48,314 nucleotides of DNA from a virus. Position 1 is the stretch's first letter, and every line of letters starts with the position of its first letter. The notes under the pieces are model-generated. The model had not been told where the DNA came from. It was given only the letters and a program-made list of their open reading frames with translations, and did no database searches. The translations under genes and the position numbers were made by a program. Shown in pieces: positions 22,638-30,342 of this stretch. Where the stretch lies: IMG/VR virus record IMGVR_UViG_3300044684_000025, positions 1-48,314 of that record; one strand, given 5' to 3'.

Positions 22638-23346
22638 ATTGTAAATCTGCCTTTGGCTCACGAATCGTTCGATAATTGATCGTTGAAGGTGAATTTGAAC
22701 TCAAATTGAAAGTGTATTCGACGCATGGATAACAAGGTTCTAGAGAACCTTCATGCTCCGCGCCAGAACGAATCAGTATGTCTTTCGTGCTGCCAATTAC
22801 AAGTCTGTTCTTAGCAGAAGAAAAATACAGAGGACGCTCCTCATTACGCCACCAACGAACCGTTCCGTTGCGTCTATCCAAAACGATACAAGCCTGTGAA
22901 GATGGTTCTACTTCCAAGGGATGACGAACGCCTTCTGCATAAAGCTGCGCAAGTATCTCAGAATCATTGCGAGTCTTACACTTAACGCCAAACAATGTTT
23001 CCCATGTTGAAGGATCAGCCTGACTCACAACACCATTGTGTATTAGCGCAACTTGATATTTTCCATCATTATCAGCAATCATGTTTGGTTGATTGAACTG
23101 AAGGTCGGAAGTGGAATATCTGGTGTGAACAATTGCTGCCAAAATAGGCAAATTTCTAAACAAACTCCAATCAACATCGCTCGCCGGTAATGGAAATTTG
23201 GCATGACCCATACAACCATCAGTTTGCAAAAATGCAATACCCGTGGCATGTTGTCCACGAATCTGTGCTTCTAATGCCATTTTGATCAACAGATCAAAAT
23301 CAAACTCCTTGCGATTCCTAGCAGCAAGTCCAACTAATCCACACAT
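22624..23346 (-). CDS. Class II glutamine amidotransferase (glutaminase domain only)
   Basis: 240 residues. The N-terminal nucleophile is Cys2 (MCGLVGLAAR). Other Ntn-hydrolase residues are IRGQHATG (RG 30-31), IVHTRYST (H74-R76), LIHNGVV (N104-G105) and RNDSEILA (D128), as in GlmS/PurF glutaminase domains. No synthase domain follows, so it must pass ammonia to a partner, most likely the overlapping amidoligase. Start ATG lies directly after the gp46 stop (TAAATG). The last 25 residues are more variable and overlap the next gene. Confidence 0.92.
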   Translation of the reverse strand: MCGLVGLAARNRKEFDFDLLIKMALEAQIRGQHATGIAFLQTDGCMGHAKFPLPASDVDWSLFRNLPILAAIVHTRYSTSDLQFNQPNMIADNDGKYQVALIHNGVVSQADPSTWETLFGVKCKTRNDSEILAQLYAEGVRHPLEVEPSSQACIVLDRRNGTVRWWRNEERPLYFSSAKNRLVIGSTKDILIRSGAEHEGSLEPCYPCVEYTFNLSSNSPSTINYRTIREPKADLQYALQ

Positions 23347-25065
23347 TTAAGCAGCCTTTGCCATAACAGAGAAGTCACCTTGTTTTTCAAACTTGATGAC
23401 CGAGTGGAATTTATCGAACAGCTGATCTCCTCTATGAGAGATGATGAACAGGTTCGTATCTTTGGTCAATTCCTCGATGATCTTTAAAAACTCTTCAGTA
23501 CCAGCTTGGTCCATGGCACCATCAAGCACTTCATCCATGATCAATAGATTGGTAGAAGCAGAGTTACGAAGCTTCGCAATAGCACGCCAGGTGAACAGAA
23601 TTGCAAGATTGATGCGCAACTTTTCGCCTTCCGAGAAGGACTGATAGGAAAACTCATCGCGGAATCTAGACTTGATCACTTCGTTGAACTGTTCATCCAA
23701 TTCAAAATGAACAAAGAAATCCATTGCCGCAAGATACTTGTTAATCAGCTTGTTCATGATCGGAACGTACTTCTTGATCATGTTGGCTTTGATGCCAGTA
23801 TCTTTAAGAATCGACGAAGCGATTGATTGAATGGAAGATTCCTTCACCAGTCGCTCACGTTCCGTTTCCTTTTGAACAAGTTCATCTTGCAATTCAAACA
23901 GTTTGGTCGTATCGGCGTTTACTTCCTGTGCTTTCTTGAGTTCTTTCAGTTCCTGCTCTAACGCAGTCAGGTGTTTCTTCTCTGACTGAATCGAAGCCTT
24001 GATGGAAGCCATCTGAGAATTGATACCGTTTATGTTACGCTGAATGGAAGCAATTTCAACTGATCGCTCCTGAGCAACGCGGTACTTTTCTTCAATGACT
24101 GGAATACCGTTCTTGATTTTCTCAATCTCGACCTTCTTAGCTTCGATCGTATGATCTTTGAAATCATGATCGATGCCTTGCTTACAGGAAGGACAGGTGT
24201 CATTGTTGTGATAGAACAGCACTTCCTTTTCAAGCGATGAGATGCGATCCGAGATTTTCTCACGCATGCCCTGAAGCTTGTTGATGAACGCATTGTTATC
24301 AGCTGCATCGGCAATCGAATTGATCAGTTCAGAAAGCTCAGCCTGAAGATGATATCCTTCTTCATTGAATGTTTCAAGTGCATGCTTGATCTGAGCAATC
24401 TTACTTGTGCGGTCTTCAATCAATGCTTTAGTGTCACGCGAGAGAGTCTCAATCAAAGCTTCCTGCATTGAAATGCGTTCTTTAACGAGATCAATCTCAT
24501 ACTTCGTGGTCTGCTGAGCATCCTTATTCTTTTGAACACGGTCTTTCAACAAACTATTCATCACAGTGAAGACTTGAATGTCGAGAAGATCATCAATGAC
24601 TTCTCGTCGAGCAAATGTTTTCAACTGCATGAATGGGATATACGTTGCCGAACCCAATACAACAACTTGACAGAAAGAACGGTGATTCAACTTGAGAATC
24701 TGTTTCTCAAGAAACTCTTGGTAGTCACGATTGGCAGCGTCCTGATTCAACAGAACATCATCTTTGTATATTTCAAAGATGTGAGGACGCATGCCACGTT
24801 TAACGATGTATTCAGCACCACCAATGTTGAACTTCACCTCAACAACACAATGCTTGTTGTTGATGGAGTTAATCAATTGTGGCTTGTTGATATTGCGAAA
24901 TGGTTTATTGTAAAGCGCAAAACAAAGAGCATCGAGAATGGTGGACTTGCCGGCACCGTTGTTTCCCACGATCAATGTGGAACGGTGTCGGTCGAGTTGA
25001 ATTTTGGTCGGATGATTGCCAGTGGACAAAAAGTTTTGCCAACTGACTTCCTTGAAGTATATCAT
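23347..25065 (-). CDS. 46: Recombination nuclease ATPase subunit, T4 gp46-like (SbcC/Rad50)
   Basis: 572 residues (T4 gp46 560). Walker A is GNNGAGKST (34-42), a coiled coil spans about 170-440 with the zinc hook CPSCKQG at 291-297, the ABC signature is SFSEGEKLRINLA near 475, and Walker B is LLIMDEVLDGAMD near 515. With gp47 it resects DNA ends for recombination-dependent replication and degrades host DNA. The N-terminus MIYFKEVSWQNFLSTGN is the T4 type. It overlaps the upstream small gene by four bases. Confidence 0.96.
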   Translation of the reverse strand: MIYFKEVSWQNFLSTGNHPTKIQLDRHRSTLIVGNNGAGKSTILDALCFALYNKPFRNINKPQLINSINNKHCVVEVKFNIGGAEYIVKRGMRPHIFEIYKDDVLLNQDAANRDYQEFLEKQILKLNHRSFCQVVVLGSATYIPFMQLKTFARREVIDDLLDIQVFTVMNSLLKDRVQKNKDAQQTTKYEIDLVKERISMQEALIETLSRDTKALIEDRTSKIAQIKHALETFNEEGYHLQAELSELINSIADAADNNAFINKLQGMREKISDRISSLEKEVLFYHNNDTCPSCKQGIDHDFKDHTIEAKKVEIEKIKNGIPVIEEKYRVAQERSVEIASIQRNINGINSQMASIKASIQSEKKHLTALEQELKELKKAQEVNADTTKLFELQDELVQKETERERLVKESSIQSIASSILKDTGIKANMIKKYVPIMNKLINKYLAAMDFFVHFELDEQFNEVIKSRFRDEFSYQSFSEGEKLRINLAILFTWRAIAKLRNSASTNLLIMDEVLDGAMDQAGTEEFLKIIEELTKDTNLFIISHRGDQLFDKFHSVIKFEKQGDFSVMAKAA

Positions 25066-25250
25066 GCAGACTTTGCTTTGACAAAAGCATTTAACAATTC
25101 CCTTCCAACGACGCGATGCATTTCAGAGGGATCAACTACACTTGCATCTACAAGTGCTTCAATTGAAAATCTACATTTGGCTTCGAAAATGATATCAACC
25201 GATAATGTATCTGAGTTGAATACAGAAGTGTAATTATCAACGGTTATCAT
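25062..25250 (-). CDS. Small protein between genes 46 and 47 (46.1 position)
   Basis: 62 residues, overlapping gene 46 by four bases and the next small gene by 14. The product has DTLSVDIIFEAKCRFSIEAL, then DPSEMHRVVGRELLNAFVKA. Beta strands followed by a C-terminal helix are likely. Its architecture resembles its upstream neighbour (FxxxL ... P ... GxEL ... KA), which suggests old duplication, but the identity is low. T4 also has small genes here (46.1, 46.2). Function unknown. Confidence 0.65.
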   Translation of the reverse strand: MITVDNYTSVFNSDTLSVDIIFEAKCRFSIEALVDASVVDPSEMHRVVGRELLNAFVKAKSA

Positions 25251-25485
25251 TTGATTCTCTCAATAAATCATGATATTTCTGCATATTTGCTTTAATGCTG
25301 GTTATCAATTCAGCACCAAGCAACTTAGCAAGTTCTGCTTCAAAAATATCGGGGTTGTGAACAGGACTTTCCAATTCCATCAATAATAAAGTTGAAAGTG
25401 TTAATTCAAACCTATATCTGAATTTAGGAAAGAAATCATCATTGCGTAGAACTTCAACATCTACAACTTGACATAAATCGCTCAT
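25237..25485 (-). CDS. Small protein between genes 46 and 47 (46.2 position)
   Basis: 82 residues, start overlapping the gene 47 stop by four bases. It reads DVEVLRNDDFFPKFRYRFEL, TLSTLLLMELESPVHNPDIF, AKLLGAELITSIKANMQKYH. A two-strand plus helix layout similar to the preceding-listed 62-residue protein is visible. It is acidic, cytoplasmic and without a known motif. Coupling to both nuclease subunits suggests co-expression rather than a defined role. Confidence 0.65.
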   Translation of the reverse strand: MSDLCQVVDVEVLRNDDFFPKFRYRFELTLSTLLLMELESPVHNPDIFEAELAKLLGAELITSIKANMQKYHDLLRESNDNR

Positions 25486-26567
25486 TCAGCATATCCTACG
25501 GTAAGAGCCTCGTTATACAGAGAAGTGAGCAGAGCATCTAGTTCAGCAGCTGCAGAGGCATTGTCATTGACGTATGAGGAAGCATAGCGACGCATCATGG
25601 TGAGCGTGTCCTCAACCTCATTGATTATACTGTCAGCATCTTCAAACTCAAGTGATAGAGAGTCATCAATCACTTTCAGATCATTGACGCCAAGCTTTTC
25701 TATTCTTTCGACAAGAAGATCGAACCAATATGGATTGGTCTTATTGTTCACAACCAACTTGACATATCCATCCTTCACATGATCAATAGGCAACGTCAGA
25801 ATATCATCAAGAGTTGAGTTCTGATCATTGTAATGGATTTTGTGAAACAGATTGAATGGATTCTTGATGAATGTCAGTTCGCGGGTTTCGGTGTCGAACA
25901 CATGGAACCCGCGTGGATCATCGTAATCCGACCAAGTCATTTCATACGGAGCACCAAGGTAGTTGATATTCCCACGCGTAGACTTGTGGTGGAAGTGCCC
26001 TGAACAAACAACCTCAAAGCGAGAGAACATGTTTGGATCATAACCATGCTCGGTCGGCGATCCTTTGTACATCTCGAAACCAGCAACTTCCAAATGACCA
26101 AACAGAACCTGAGCATCAGTACTGTTGATTAGATCTGTTGCCTCTGTGAAATTATCAGCACAGATCCAAGGCATCATGACGATCTTGGTGCCGTCTATTT
26201 CTTCAACGGTTGGAGATGCGTACCATTTGAATTTTTCGTACGAGTGGCCACGAAATAGAACATCCATTGAATTAACTTCATTGGTGTTCTTATAGAACGT
26301 ATCATGGTTTCCAACAATGACGCCAACATCAAGATCACGTTCAATGCAAGGATCAATGAAATTAATCCGCATGTTACGAGCGGTGACATAATTGATGTAT
26401 TTACGTCTATCAACGATATCACCCAAATGCCGAACGTACTTGATTTCATGTTCATCAATGTATGGAAAGAAAACCTCTCGATAAAATTTTGATTGATGGG
26501 CAGCAATGATCTGATTGTCATCACGAACACCCCAGTGTGTATCAGTAATCAGCGCTAACTTGGCCAT
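25482..26567 (-). CDS. 47: Recombination endonuclease subunit, T4 gp47-like (SbcD/Mre11)
   Basis: 361 residues from ATG 26567, which has AGGAAGG upstream (T4 gp47 339). It is the metal-dependent nuclease partner of gp46. Phosphoesterase motifs are ALITDTHWG (D9, H11), HLGDIVDRRKY (near 47), VGNHDTF (near 84), GHLEVAGFEM and SGHFHHKSTRGN (metal-binding His cluster), and NYLGAPYEMTWSDY. The order and spacing match SbcD/Mre11. Its start overlaps the end of gene 55 by 26 bases. Confidence 0.95.
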   Translation of the reverse strand: MAKLALITDTHWGVRDDNQIIAAHQSKFYREVFFPYIDEHEIKYVRHLGDIVDRRKYINYVTARNMRINFIDPCIERDLDVGVIVGNHDTFYKNTNEVNSMDVLFRGHSYEKFKWYASPTVEEIDGTKIVMMPWICADNFTEATDLINSTDAQVLFGHLEVAGFEMYKGSPTEHGYDPNMFSRFEVVCSGHFHHKSTRGNINYLGAPYEMTWSDYDDPRGFHVFDTETRELTFIKNPFNLFHKIHYNDQNSTLDDILTLPIDHVKDGYVKLVVNNKTNPYWFDLLVERIEKLGVNDLKVIDDSLSLEFEDADSIINEVEDTLTMMRRYASSYVNDNASAAAELDALLTSLYNEALTVGYAE

Positions 26568-27258
26568 CACTGCCTTCCTGTTGAACATATTCCATGATCA
26601 AGCCTTCGTTCATCTTATACATCACATCAAGCTCAGCGAACGAAGAAGCACGTTCTGTGCAACGTTCAACTACTTCATCCAAAGCGCTATCTTCAATAGC
26701 CTCTTCTTCCTCGATGAATTGCTCAACACCGCGCTTCTTTTTTGCGCGTTTCTTCTTAGCATTTTCATCACGGGTTTCAAAGTTGCGAACGAACTCTTGC
26801 ATGAATTCATTCTCAGGATTCACTTCGATGCCAAAATCATCACCCGTATCATGATCAGAAATTTCTGCCAACCCTTCCTGAATCATGTTCTGCTTGACTT
26901 TGTATTTCGTGTACGTTTGAACCTTCTCGCGATGAATGCGTCGCAAGAAGGCATAAAAGACAATTTGTGTGAAATATGAAAACGGCTTGCCTTTCGATTG
27001 ATCGTAGTTGTGTGCATATAGCAGACAATTCTCAATCCCATCAGAGATCATTTCCTCGATATACCAATATTTGTTGAGGAAATTCTTGTGACGCGCTAAG
27101 CGTTGCGCAATTAGCAATATACACTTGCCTGCGTATTCAGGCAGGCGTGGTTTCGGCAGACCATTTTCTTTCGCGTGATTATACTTGTTCTTATACTCTA
27201 TCATTGATGCCATGAATTTATCAGGATCAATGTAGTAGTTCGACGGCAGTTCAGACAT
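26542..27258 (-). CDS. 55: Late-transcription sigma factor, T4 gp55-like
   Basis: 238 residues (T4 gp55 185). The sigma-like core is KCILLIAQRLARHKNFLNKY, WYIEEMISDGIENCLLYAHN and KGKPFSYFTQIVFYAFLRRI (region 2-like), matching gp55. A charged extension at about 165-205 (KKKRAKKKRGVEQFIEEEEA) is longer than in T4. The acidic C-terminus could bind the gp45 clamp as in T4, but no clean motif is seen. It should direct host polymerase to the TATAAATA promoters found before genes 22 and 23. It is preceded by its own sigma70-like promoter. Confidence 0.95.
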   Translation of the reverse strand: MSELPSNYYIDPDKFMASMIEYKNKYNHAKENGLPKPRLPEYAGKCILLIAQRLARHKNFLNKYWYIEEMISDGIENCLLYAHNYDQSKGKPFSYFTQIVFYAFLRRIHREKVQTYTKYKVKQNMIQEGLAEISDHDTGDDFGIEVNPENEFMQEFVRNFETRDENAKKKRAKKKRGVEQFIEEEEAIEDSALDEVVERCTERASSFAELDVMYKMNEGLIMEYVQQEGSDGQVSADY

Positions 27259-27293
27259 CCAAATGTTCCATGTGAAACAACTTCATTCACATG

Positions 27294-27321
27294 ATCATAC
27301 TGATTTTATAAACAAAGTAAA
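27294..27321 (-). promoter_or_regulatory. Sigma70-like promoter for gene 55 operon, TTTACT-N16-TATGAT
   Basis: Minus-strand TTTACT (27321-27316), 16 bases, TATGAT (27299-27294); start predicted about 30 bases before the gp55 ATG at 27258. The -35 lies inside one arm of a 12-base inverted repeat. Confidence 0.55.
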
Positions 27322-27356
27322 GCAAAGAAAATATTGAGTTCCAATGCTTTACTTTG
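27313..27356. repeat. 12-base inverted repeat between divergent promoters
   Basis: CAAAGTAAAGCA (27313-27324) and TGCTTTACTTTG (27345-27356) are perfect complements separated by 20 bases. Each arm contains a TTTACT -35 box, one per strand. It could be an operator or simply two promoter copies arranged back to back. The arms are AT-rich and no T-run follows on either strand, so a terminator is unlikely. Confidence 0.7.
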
Positions 27357-27376
27357 GCTCGTGATATCGGTATAAT
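27348..27376 (+). promoter_or_regulatory. Plus-strand sigma70-like promoter, TTTACT-N17-TATAAT
   Basis: TTTACT (27348-27353), 17 bases, perfect TATAAT (27371-27376). Transcription would run antisense into the Sm-like gene at 27412-27813; no convincing plus-strand gene follows. It shares GATATCGGTAT with the candidate promoter at 20669-20697. Confidence 0.55.
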
Positions 27377-27411
27377 CGATCATTGTGAGCGTGAGTTAAT
27401 ATAAGTGAGTG

Positions 27412-27813
27412 TCACTGCAACGTCTTACATTCAGGAAGTAAACTCCAGGGAGAAACCGAAGAATCGTCCAAAGATGGATCATGGGCAGCACGCAACATTG
27501 TTCGTTCGAGTTCTTCAAATTCCTGTGGCTTCCTCGCCTGTTGCCATTTCACATAGTGATCGATCAAAGATTGTTTTGGAGATGAAATGGCAACAAAGTG
27601 TCGCTTGTCAATAGCGACGATATCTCCCTGAGCGAAATGCATGAACTTCGTCGCAATGACGAATACTTCTCCATCACCTGCATCTTGAAAACTGAAGACT
27701 AGCGGAAGTCTGACTTTCAACACATGGAGATCCTCTTCTAGAATCTCTGCAATCATAAACGAAGAACCAGACGCCAGTTTAAACAACAAAAAGGTTGGTT
27801 CGTGTTCGTTCAT
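27412..27813 (-). CDS. Sm-like beta-barrel phage protein
   Basis: 133 residues, start overlapping the uvsW stop by one base. The N-terminal barrel reads FLLFKLASGSSFMIAEILEE, LKVRLPLVFSFQ, EVFVIATKFMHFAQGDIVAI, followed by KRHFVAISSPKQSLIDHYVKW. The order is similar to the protein at 16863-17174. The C-terminal 35 residues are acidic and probably disordered. RNA binding is conceivable because of the Sm-like outline, but no direct evidence exists. A plus-strand promoter lies just beyond its 3' end. Confidence 0.7.
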   Translation of the reverse strand: MNEHEPTFLLFKLASGSSFMIAEILEEDLHVLKVRLPLVFSFQDAGDGEVFVIATKFMHFAQGDIVAIDKRHFVAISSPKQSLIDHYVKWQQARKPQEFEELERTMLRAAHDPSLDDSSVSPWSLLPECKTLQ

Positions 27814-29273
27814 CAGATCTCCTTAGTAACGACTTTGTGTTCAAAGTTCTCTGCGTTGTAAATTCGGAAGCGCTCACCGAAGTGTTTCAGGGTGTAGTTC
27901 AGTTTTGACTTCCAAGAGAAATCGTCTGCAATGTCATACCAAGTGGCCACATCTTTTCCTTCACCGAGTCGCAAAATTCGACCGATCGACTGGAGCAGAC
28001 GGATGATCGATTTTGTTGGAGAAGCAGCGATGGCATTGTGAAGCCGCTTGATTGAAATACCTGTCGAGAACACGCCATAGGATGCAACTATGATAGCGTC
28101 CTCTTCAGTTTCAACGATCTTTCTTACGTATTCGCGTTGGTCAGCATCCGTGCCGCCAGAAACAAAGAAAACTTTACGTTGATCATGTGCTAATTCCTTG
28201 ATTTTATTGAAGAGAGGCTTGCCATGCTTGTCCACGTACTGGAACAACACTAGTGTGTTGCCAGTTCTTGTGAGTGCGAGCTTAGCAACGAAATCGAGGC
28301 GACGTGGATGCGTCACGAGATAATCGATTTCTGCCGCGTAATCCATCTTAGAGACGACTTTCTTTTCTTCATCCGGATATTTCAAGACTATACAACGAAC
28401 TTGCAATTGTGAGACTTGTTTGTTTGCCATCAAGTTAGCAGTCTTTTCTATCTGGACAACTGGACCGAACAATCCTTCCAGAACGAGCTTGTTCACCTGC
28501 GAACCATCAAGTGTTCCCGTTGTACCGATCTTCAACGGACAATTCTTAAACTTCTCCATGATTTTAGTCAACGACTTCGCTTTCCAAGTATGAGCTTCGT
28601 CACCAATCACTGTGGTGAATTGCTCGAACCACTTTGGTGGAAGATCAACAATGGACTGCCAGGTGGTGATGGTGATGGGTGCTTCGATTGACTTGCTCTT
28701 GCCACCAATGATGGTTTGAATCATGCTCTCTGGACAACCATACTCAATGAAGTCGTCTTTCATCTGATTCACAAGTCCAATGCTTGGAACAATGACAATT
28801 GCCTTTTCTTGCTTCTCCATGATGAGTCGCCACATTATCATCATGTAAATCATGAGTGATTTTCCTGATGAAGTTGGGCTTAAAAACACATGTCTGCGTG
28901 TTTTTATTGCATAATACAGAGCTTTTAGCTGATAATCACGCGGTCTTAGAGGTAATTCAAGCTGTTCTACAAATGATGTAAATTCATCAGCGTTTACCTC
29001 TGTTATCATGCTTATCTGGTCATCTACGTGCACGAAATAATTGCGTTCTCGTGCGAAGGTGAGAATGTGCGAAAGCAATCCTCTGTAGATGATTCCAGTG
29101 TTAACATTGAACAAACGAAATTTTCCATCCCACATCCGATTCTTGTAGGAAGGCATGAATTTGGCACCAGGAACTGTAAATGTGAAGAACTCACTCAGTT
29201 CATGAGCAAGTCCAGGTTCACAGATCACTTGAATGTGTACGTCGTTAAGCGCGCGAATATTCAGATCAGCCAT
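27813..29273 (-). CDS. uvsW: UvsW-like ATP-dependent helicase
   Basis: 486 residues (T4 UvsW 502). It remodels branched DNA and R-loops and supports the switch to recombination-dependent replication. The N-terminal domain (1-105) includes MPSYKNRMWDGKFRLFN. The helicase core has Q-motif-like RPRDYQLKALYYA, Walker A SPTSSGKS (132-139), IVPSIGLVNQM, DEAH (225-228), TGTLDGSQVNK, and in domain 2 ILRLGEGKDVATWYDIADDF with SIGR as motif VI. Located beside uvsY as in T4. Confidence 0.96.
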   Translation of the reverse strand: MADLNIRALNDVHIQVICEPGLAHELSEFFTFTVPGAKFMPSYKNRMWDGKFRLFNVNTGIIYRGLLSHILTFARERNYFVHVDDQISMITEVNADEFTSFVEQLELPLRPRDYQLKALYYAIKTRRHVFLSPTSSGKSLMIYMMIMWRLIMEKQEKAIVIVPSIGLVNQMKDDFIEYGCPESMIQTIIGGKSKSIEAPITITTWQSIVDLPPKWFEQFTTVIGDEAHTWKAKSLTKIMEKFKNCPLKIGTTGTLDGSQVNKLVLEGLFGPVVQIEKTANLMANKQVSQLQVRCIVLKYPDEEKKVVSKMDYAAEIDYLVTHPRRLDFVAKLALTRTGNTLVLFQYVDKHGKPLFNKIKELAHDQRKVFFVSGGTDADQREYVRKIVETEEDAIIVASYGVFSTGISIKRLHNAIAASPTKSIIRLLQSIGRILRLGEGKDVATWYDIADDFSWKSKLNYTLKHFGERFRIYNAENFEHKVVTKEI

Positions 29274-29283
29274 TTATGTCATC

Positions 29284-29721
29284 TTATCCAATTCCCTGCT
29301 GGAACTTCATGAATGCGATGGCGTTCGAGATCTGATATGATCTGTTGTGAATCGCCTTTAAGATGTCCAGGAGTGCTTCGACTTTCTCAGTCTGATAAGC
29401 AACTTTCAGGGTCATACTGATACAATCCTTGTCCGCCTTCAATGTCTCATCAACGTTGGATTTAACGTGACGCTTCAATTGGGGTTCCCAGCCAAGGCTC
29501 TTGAGTTCTTCTGACGAAAGCTCACCCATGAGCCATCGTTTCTTATTGTCATAGAGAATATCTGCGTCAGCTTCCATCTTGCGAAGAAGGAGCTTTTCCT
29601 GACTCAGCATCCTGTAGTATTTATGGTGCAGTTTAGGGATGGATAAAGCAGCATCGTCGAGCGCAACTTTTGAAACGTGTGAGTCAACGCTCCACTGTTC
29701 GAAGATTTCATCGAGTGTCAT
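29284..29721 (-). CDS. uvsY: UvsY recombination mediator
   Basis: 145 residues (T4 UvsY 137). It loads UvsX on gp32-covered single-stranded DNA. The helical pattern MTLDEIFEQWSVDSHVSK, LSIPKLHHKYYRMLSQEKLL, LKADKDCISMTLKVAYQTEK and LLDILKAIHNRSYQISNAIA, ending near a KFQQG tail, matches UvsY in order and length. Lys/Arg residues in the middle may bind DNA. Position next to uvsW is as in T4. Confidence 0.92.
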   Translation of the reverse strand: MTLDEIFEQWSVDSHVSKVALDDAALSIPKLHHKYYRMLSQEKLLLRKMEADADILYDNKKRWLMGELSSEELKSLGWEPQLKRHVKSNVDETLKADKDCISMTLKVAYQTEKVEALLDILKAIHNRSYQISNAIAFMKFQQGIG

Positions 29722-29736
29722 GGCGAAAGATTCTGT

Positions 29737-30309
29737 TTAGATCGAAGATTGCAACGGATTTTGCAATGTAAATGAGGTGTAGTTGAAACCAACTGTGCAT
29801 TCAACGAACTCAACATCAGAAGCGGTTGAGTCGAGATCTACTGGAGAAAGCGAAGTTGGGATCAGGTCTTGGAAATTGAAATAGACGTTTGGGTTGCGGC
29901 TGTTAGTTAGGATGACCAACTCACCGTCTGAATACAGACCTTCTCCGATGTTGTTCTGAGAAACCAGTTGTTGGCGCTGAGAGAAATCGCGCGGCTTGCC
30001 GATTCCGATCATCCAGTTATAAAGTTCCATCCATGTTTGCATGTCTTCATCCACCTTGAAGGTGATCTGAAGTTCGCCGTAATCAACATGATCGGCAGGT
30101 GCATAGAACTTTGCGAATGGATTTTTGACTGGTGGATTTTCGAGTGTCAATCCTGGCAGAACTGCCTTTGTGACAAAAAAATTGACAGTTGGAAGCTTCT
30201 TTACGGAGAAGCGAAAGCCGATCTGTGAAAGGAAGCTCTGGTTGGGCGATTGTTTAGCGCCGCCGAGAGCTTCCTTATCACAATCTGGAGCAGTATTAGC
30301 AGTGGTCAT
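29737..30309 (-). CDS. Tail-tube/baseplate-like structural protein
   Basis: 190 residues from ATG 30309, with GAGG six bases upstream; an ATG at 30333 is less likely. The body resembles the tail-tube fold: FRFSVKKLPTVNFFVTKAVL, PFAKFYAPADHVDYGELQIT, TFKVDEDMQTWMELYNWMIG and VEFVECTVGFNYTSFTLQNP. The pattern (small Pro-rich loop, then IxFxVDEDxxxWxxLYNW) is known from T4-like tube and tube-initiator proteins (gp19, gp48/gp54). In T4, baseplate genes 25 and 26 follow uvsY, which fits a virion role. A late-type promoter box (TAAATA) lies 26 bases before the start. Confidence 0.75.
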   Translation of the reverse strand: MTTANTAPDCDKEALGGAKQSPNQSFLSQIGFRFSVKKLPTVNFFVTKAVLPGLTLENPPVKNPFAKFYAPADHVDYGELQITFKVDEDMQTWMELYNWMIGIGKPRDFSQRQQLVSQNNIGEGLYSDGELVILTNSRNPNVYFNFQDLIPTSLSPVDLDSTASDVEFVECTVGFNYTSFTLQNPLQSSI

Positions 30310-30334
30310 GGGAATCCTCGGTTGGTTTCCCATG

Positions 30335-30342
30335 TATTTAGG
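30335..30342 (-). promoter_or_regulatory. Candidate late promoter, CCTAAATA
   Basis: Minus-strand CCTAAATA (30342-30335), six of eight bases of the T4 late consensus TATAAATA, 26 bases before ATG 30309, the same distance as for genes 22 and 23. Confidence 0.4.

Noticed and set aside
24532-25233. 233-codon plus-strand frame antisense to gene 46
   Set aside because: The minus-strand gene has all Rad50/SbcC motifs; the opposite frame shows none and no start signals.
27405-27614. Plus-strand frame downstream of the plus-strand promoter
   Set aside because: It begins with GTG without a ribosome site, is antisense to the Sm-like gene and its product has no recognisable features. An antisense RNA is the simpler reading.
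29618-29625. CATAAATA late-promoter-like box
   Set aside because: It lies within uvsY, with no gene start at a suitable distance downstream on the minus strand.
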